Shown piece after piece: positions 61,138-64,000 of a DNA stretch of 64,000 bases. The first letter of the stretch is position 1. Every line of letters starts with the position of its first letter. The notes under the pieces were generated by a model, which ran no database searches, was not told where the DNA came from, and saw nothing but the letters and a program-made list of their open reading frames with translations. This DNA comes from Neurospora intermedia (lineage: Eukaryota > Ascomycota > Sordariomycetes > Sordariales > Sordariaceae), in contig BTPP01000002.1 of the NCBI GenBank assembly GCA_037102815.1, forward strand, positions 1,302,001 through 1,366,000. The letters run 5' to 3'. A program made the translations under genes and the position numbers.

Positions 61138-62790
61138 CTATATTATAATAACGTCCCAATCTACCTAAGCCTATTTTGGTTAATAATTACAGCGTTTGCA
61201 CTATCTAATTTTAAAAATATTAATAATATATATACGGTTAGTCTAGATAGTTAGAAGGCTAATAATTAATAGCTCGTTAGTATCCTCCACTTATTTAAAA
61301 TTAAACGATGTATTGTAGCTACTAAATACTAATTTAGTTAGTATAAGGAAGATACGGCATTTAAACTTACGGGCTATTTCGTACGTAAAAATATAGTCGA
61401 TGCGAATGAAGGCTGCCTTTTATTTATAGTAAATATAATTACCAATCTAGAAAGTATAGTACTTAAATACCCTACAGTATAGTAACTACATTAGTAATTA
61501 CTACGAAGAGTAAGTATTAAATCGATATTTAGGTATCCTATATCCCGGAGAATAAGTATATTATATCATATTATTTTTACTATAATAATATTAATACTCT
61601 AAAATATAATAAGGAAGTATAATATGCTGTAATATAATGTAGAGTAAAATCTACCGTTAGAATAATAGAGAGGGTACTAATATTAGGAAAGGGGATATTA
61701 GGAAAGGGGAGATATATAGGTACAATAATTGCGAGCTATTATAAAGCAACTACTTACTCGTCTGAAAATAATACCTTCTAACTATATTAGAGTTTTCCGG
61801 GCGGGAAAAATAGAATATATAATATACTATAGTCTAGATTGTAAATTTAATATAATATTCGACGGAAGATATTTAGTATTAATAAAGAGTATACTAGTAA
61901 GGTATATAATAGACTAGTAGCTAGACTAATACTATAAATAGGATAGCGGGTCCGGCGTATATTTAATTCCTTAAATTTACCGGTCACTGCCGGACGAACG
62001 TAGGTATCGTCGGTAAATAAATCGACGTCCAATTCCTTCTTATCGTTAAGGCCTAAGCGAATTAATTCCTCTTATTATAGTAGCCTCTCGAATAAATTGG
62101 GGGATTATCGGGCAATATTATTTATTTGCTATATTAAAGCCGGGTTAAATAGGGCGTAGGCGTTTAGTAGAATAAATCGAATAGTATAAACGACATATTC
62201 GTATTATAGAATCTATTATTCGATATTTCGGCCGTTAATTGTTTCTACTATCTTCTTAAAGCACCTATAAACGAATATTATTAATATTAATTCTATAATA
62301 TCGTTCGTTGTATCGCCGGCCTAGGTTTTATATACCCTAATTACAATTAATTATATAGGGCAGCCTAGTACCGGGCCGAGATTTCGTATAATAAATACTA
62401 TTCAAAGGTTGTAATATAATATATATATATTAAGAAGGGCACCATCAATTTTAAGGGTAATTATTAGTACAATATATTTAATAACTTACTTATAATACTT
62501 TTCTTCTACTAATATATTTAATAACCTAGGCGGACTATACTCTTCGTAAATATCTATATAGTATATACCCAAATAGACATTCGGCCGTAATATTAATATA
62601 ATATATTACTTTATACGCTTAGGTAAAAGTCGTAATTCTATAGCAACTTTAGCGGCCGCTTCAACAACTAGTATAGCTTTATCTTCAATAGCAAAATCAT
62701 CGTCAGTATTATCGTCGATAATAATCAATACCGAAGATTATTAAAATACTTCTATTTAAACTTAAAATAACTATCTAAATAATACAAAAC
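61138..62790 (-). pseudogene. X5 T gene, C-terminal part (beta type)
   Basis: Read on the minus strand: Asp-rich VLIIIDDNTDDDFAIEDKA, VVEAAAKVAIELRLLPKR, then the exon end. The donor GTAAGT is at 62484-62489, and an acceptor TATAG ends at 62265, so the intron is ~225 bp. Exon 2 begins CFKKIVETINGRNIE and ends VDWDVIII at 61138. Motifs and intron position agree with X2-X4. Confidence 0.68.
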
Positions 62791-64000
62791 TGCTTTAAAA
62801 CCGGAAACGCCGATTTCTGGTCGAGGAGTACTCCAAAACGAAAACTGACAACGGCAATCGACTCAGGAGGGTCGTTTACGTCCCTTACAATATCCTACGA
62901 CGAGCGCAGCGACGGCGTTATATTATCGTTGCTAATAATTATCGATAACGGTATTCGTAGATTTAAAAATAGTGTCTATAACCCGTTCGCAGAGATTTCA
63001 ATATACAATAATCTTAAAGCTGTACTTACTACGAAGACTTCGGATAAAACGAAGGAAAATAATAAAATATTAAAGAAGTTTATTATTAAAATAAATAAAT
63101 TTACGGACTATAATATTATTTCGATTGAGGATTATCGTTAGGCTTAGGAATTACTTTTCGAATTCGCGAAAGTACGTATTAAAAAAAGTAGGTTTATACG
63201 ACCCGAGGTTAATAAGGTTAGGACCGACTAGTTTATTATTAAAAAGGATTTCGACGATTTGAAGAAGGATATTTTAAAGGAAATTAAAAAAGGCGTTTAA
63301 GAGGTATTAAAGCGTTAGGCCGATATTATAGCGAAAGTTAGCCCGAATAAAATTGGTATTACCTTCTAATAATTACCTATTATTATTAAGAAGTTTATCC
63401 CTTCTAACTTCGAGCGGTAATTTACTATTAAGAGAGCGATAATCGCCGCCGAGTTTGTAAACCGTTTAAATAAAAATACGAAGACGATTTTAGTTATATA
63501 TTTAAATAAGAAGAATATTAGCCTAATAGTCCGAACGGTTATTAAAATACTAATAACCGGAGACTATATAATTATATTTAACGAATTTATATATAATTAA
63601 TATTAGTATAATTAAATATAGGCTAAAGAAGTTTTCGGCCCCAATATTCTTATTACTATAAGTATTATAAATATATTAGTTCGAAGCGTACTTTAGAATA
63701 GTATTAATAATTATATTATATTAGAAGTTATATTAAATATAGTGAAAGAGAAAAACCCGGAGGTATTTATTATTAGAGTTCGGTTATAGAAAAGAAGGGA
63801 CGGAGAGAATAAAAGCTTATTCCTAATAGAAGTCGCTATTATATTAGTAGTATACGTCCTCTAAAATAACCTTTTCCTCTAGGATAGCAATATATATTTA
63901 TACGAACCGTTCTAAACCTCGAGTAATATTTAATAATATTTTAAATATTAGGGAATTGGATATATAGTAAGATTTTACCGTTAAAAAGATATTTGCGCTT
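62791..64000 (+). mobile_element. LINE2: 5' part of a Tad1-like LINE, runs off the window
   Basis: Its 5' region (62791-62928) resembles that of LINE1 (8390-8574), for example around ACGCCGATTTCTGGTCGA. ORF1 follows. The insertion lies in the T gene of X5, much as LINE1 lies in that of X1. The 5' junction is approximate (within ~20 bases). Confidence 0.72.
62929..64000 (+). pseudogene. LINE2 ORF1, partial
   Basis: An ATG at 62929 begins MLIIIDNGIRRFKNSVYNPF. The same frame continues to the window end with TAA/TAG only where Gln is expected. It has a Lys-rich N-terminal half, then AAEFVNRLNKNTKTILVIYL and RVRLQKRRDGENKSLFLIEV, and near 63930-63970 the beginning of a zinc knuckle (YFKYQGIGYIVRFYR, where CFKCQGxGHxxRFC is expected). 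It is not closely similar to LINE1 ORF1 in its N-terminal half, so it is a different subfamily. Confidence 0.68.

Larger units (their letters stand above)
60280..62790 (-). mobile_element. X5: truncated beta-type X element
   Basis: The left end is CTTGGCTGGGGCTACCGG at 60280, preceded by TA (60278-60279). It contains the T 3' flank and the C-terminal third of T. At about 62790 it is interrupted by LINE2. The QN half is not in the window. Confidence 0.75.

Overview
This window is a gene-free block of nested, mutation-scarred transposable elements from a filamentous ascomycete fungus (Pezizomycotina). CpA/TpG is strongly depleted, TpA is in great excess, and CpG survives. Old reading frames are broken mainly where CAA/CAG became TAA/TAG and TGG became TAG/TGA/TAA. 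This is the signature of repeat-induced point mutation (RIP). I found no intact host gene, rRNA, tRNA or CRISPR array. All coding calls below are RIP-degraded element genes.

The dominant component is an ~11-kb DNA transposon that I cannot assign to a named family; I call it element X. Three copies are complete from end to end (X2 15316-26893, X3 30815-41841, X4 44528-55622). One is dispersed by later insertions (X1, starting at 1356), and two are partial (X0 485-1355, X5 60280-~62790). Ends read 5'-C(A/T)TAGCTGGGG-like, and seven of the eight ends I could define are flanked by TA. For X2 the unoccupied site survives in a sister LINE (TA at 43371-43372). Each X carries two divergent intron-containing genes separated by 0.9-1.1 kb. 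T is a very large transposase-like protein. QN is a low-complexity Q/N/Y/S/G/P/RGG-rich protein with a conserved helical-looking middle domain. Two subfamilies exist: alpha (X0, X1, X2) and beta (X3, X4, X5). They differ in QN sequence and, in parallel, in their subterminal repeat motifs.

Layout and order of events: X0 remnant; X1 inserted in X0; a ~7-kb Tad1-like LINE (LINE1, 8390-27535, 17-bp target duplication) inserted in the T gene of X1; X2 inserted in the 3' part of LINE1; the T gene of X1 resumes at 27553 and is cut again by X3 at 30814/41842; its 3' part (to ~42744) meets a 5'-truncated LINE3 (minus strand), into which X4 inserted. To the right lie a Ty3/gypsy fossil (~55640-57200), a Mutator-like transposase gene (57259-59498, minus), the truncated X5, and LINE2 running off the end. 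Two hAT-type MITEs with perfect 8-bp duplications (3691-4222; 52942-53509) and a 536-bp insertion (13922-14457) look younger and little RIPped.

How parts may work together (inference): T would catalyse transposition. QN, by analogy with TnpA of En/Spm, could recognise the subterminal repeats, since QN type and repeat type change together. The LINE carries an unexplained open frame antisense to its own 3' region.
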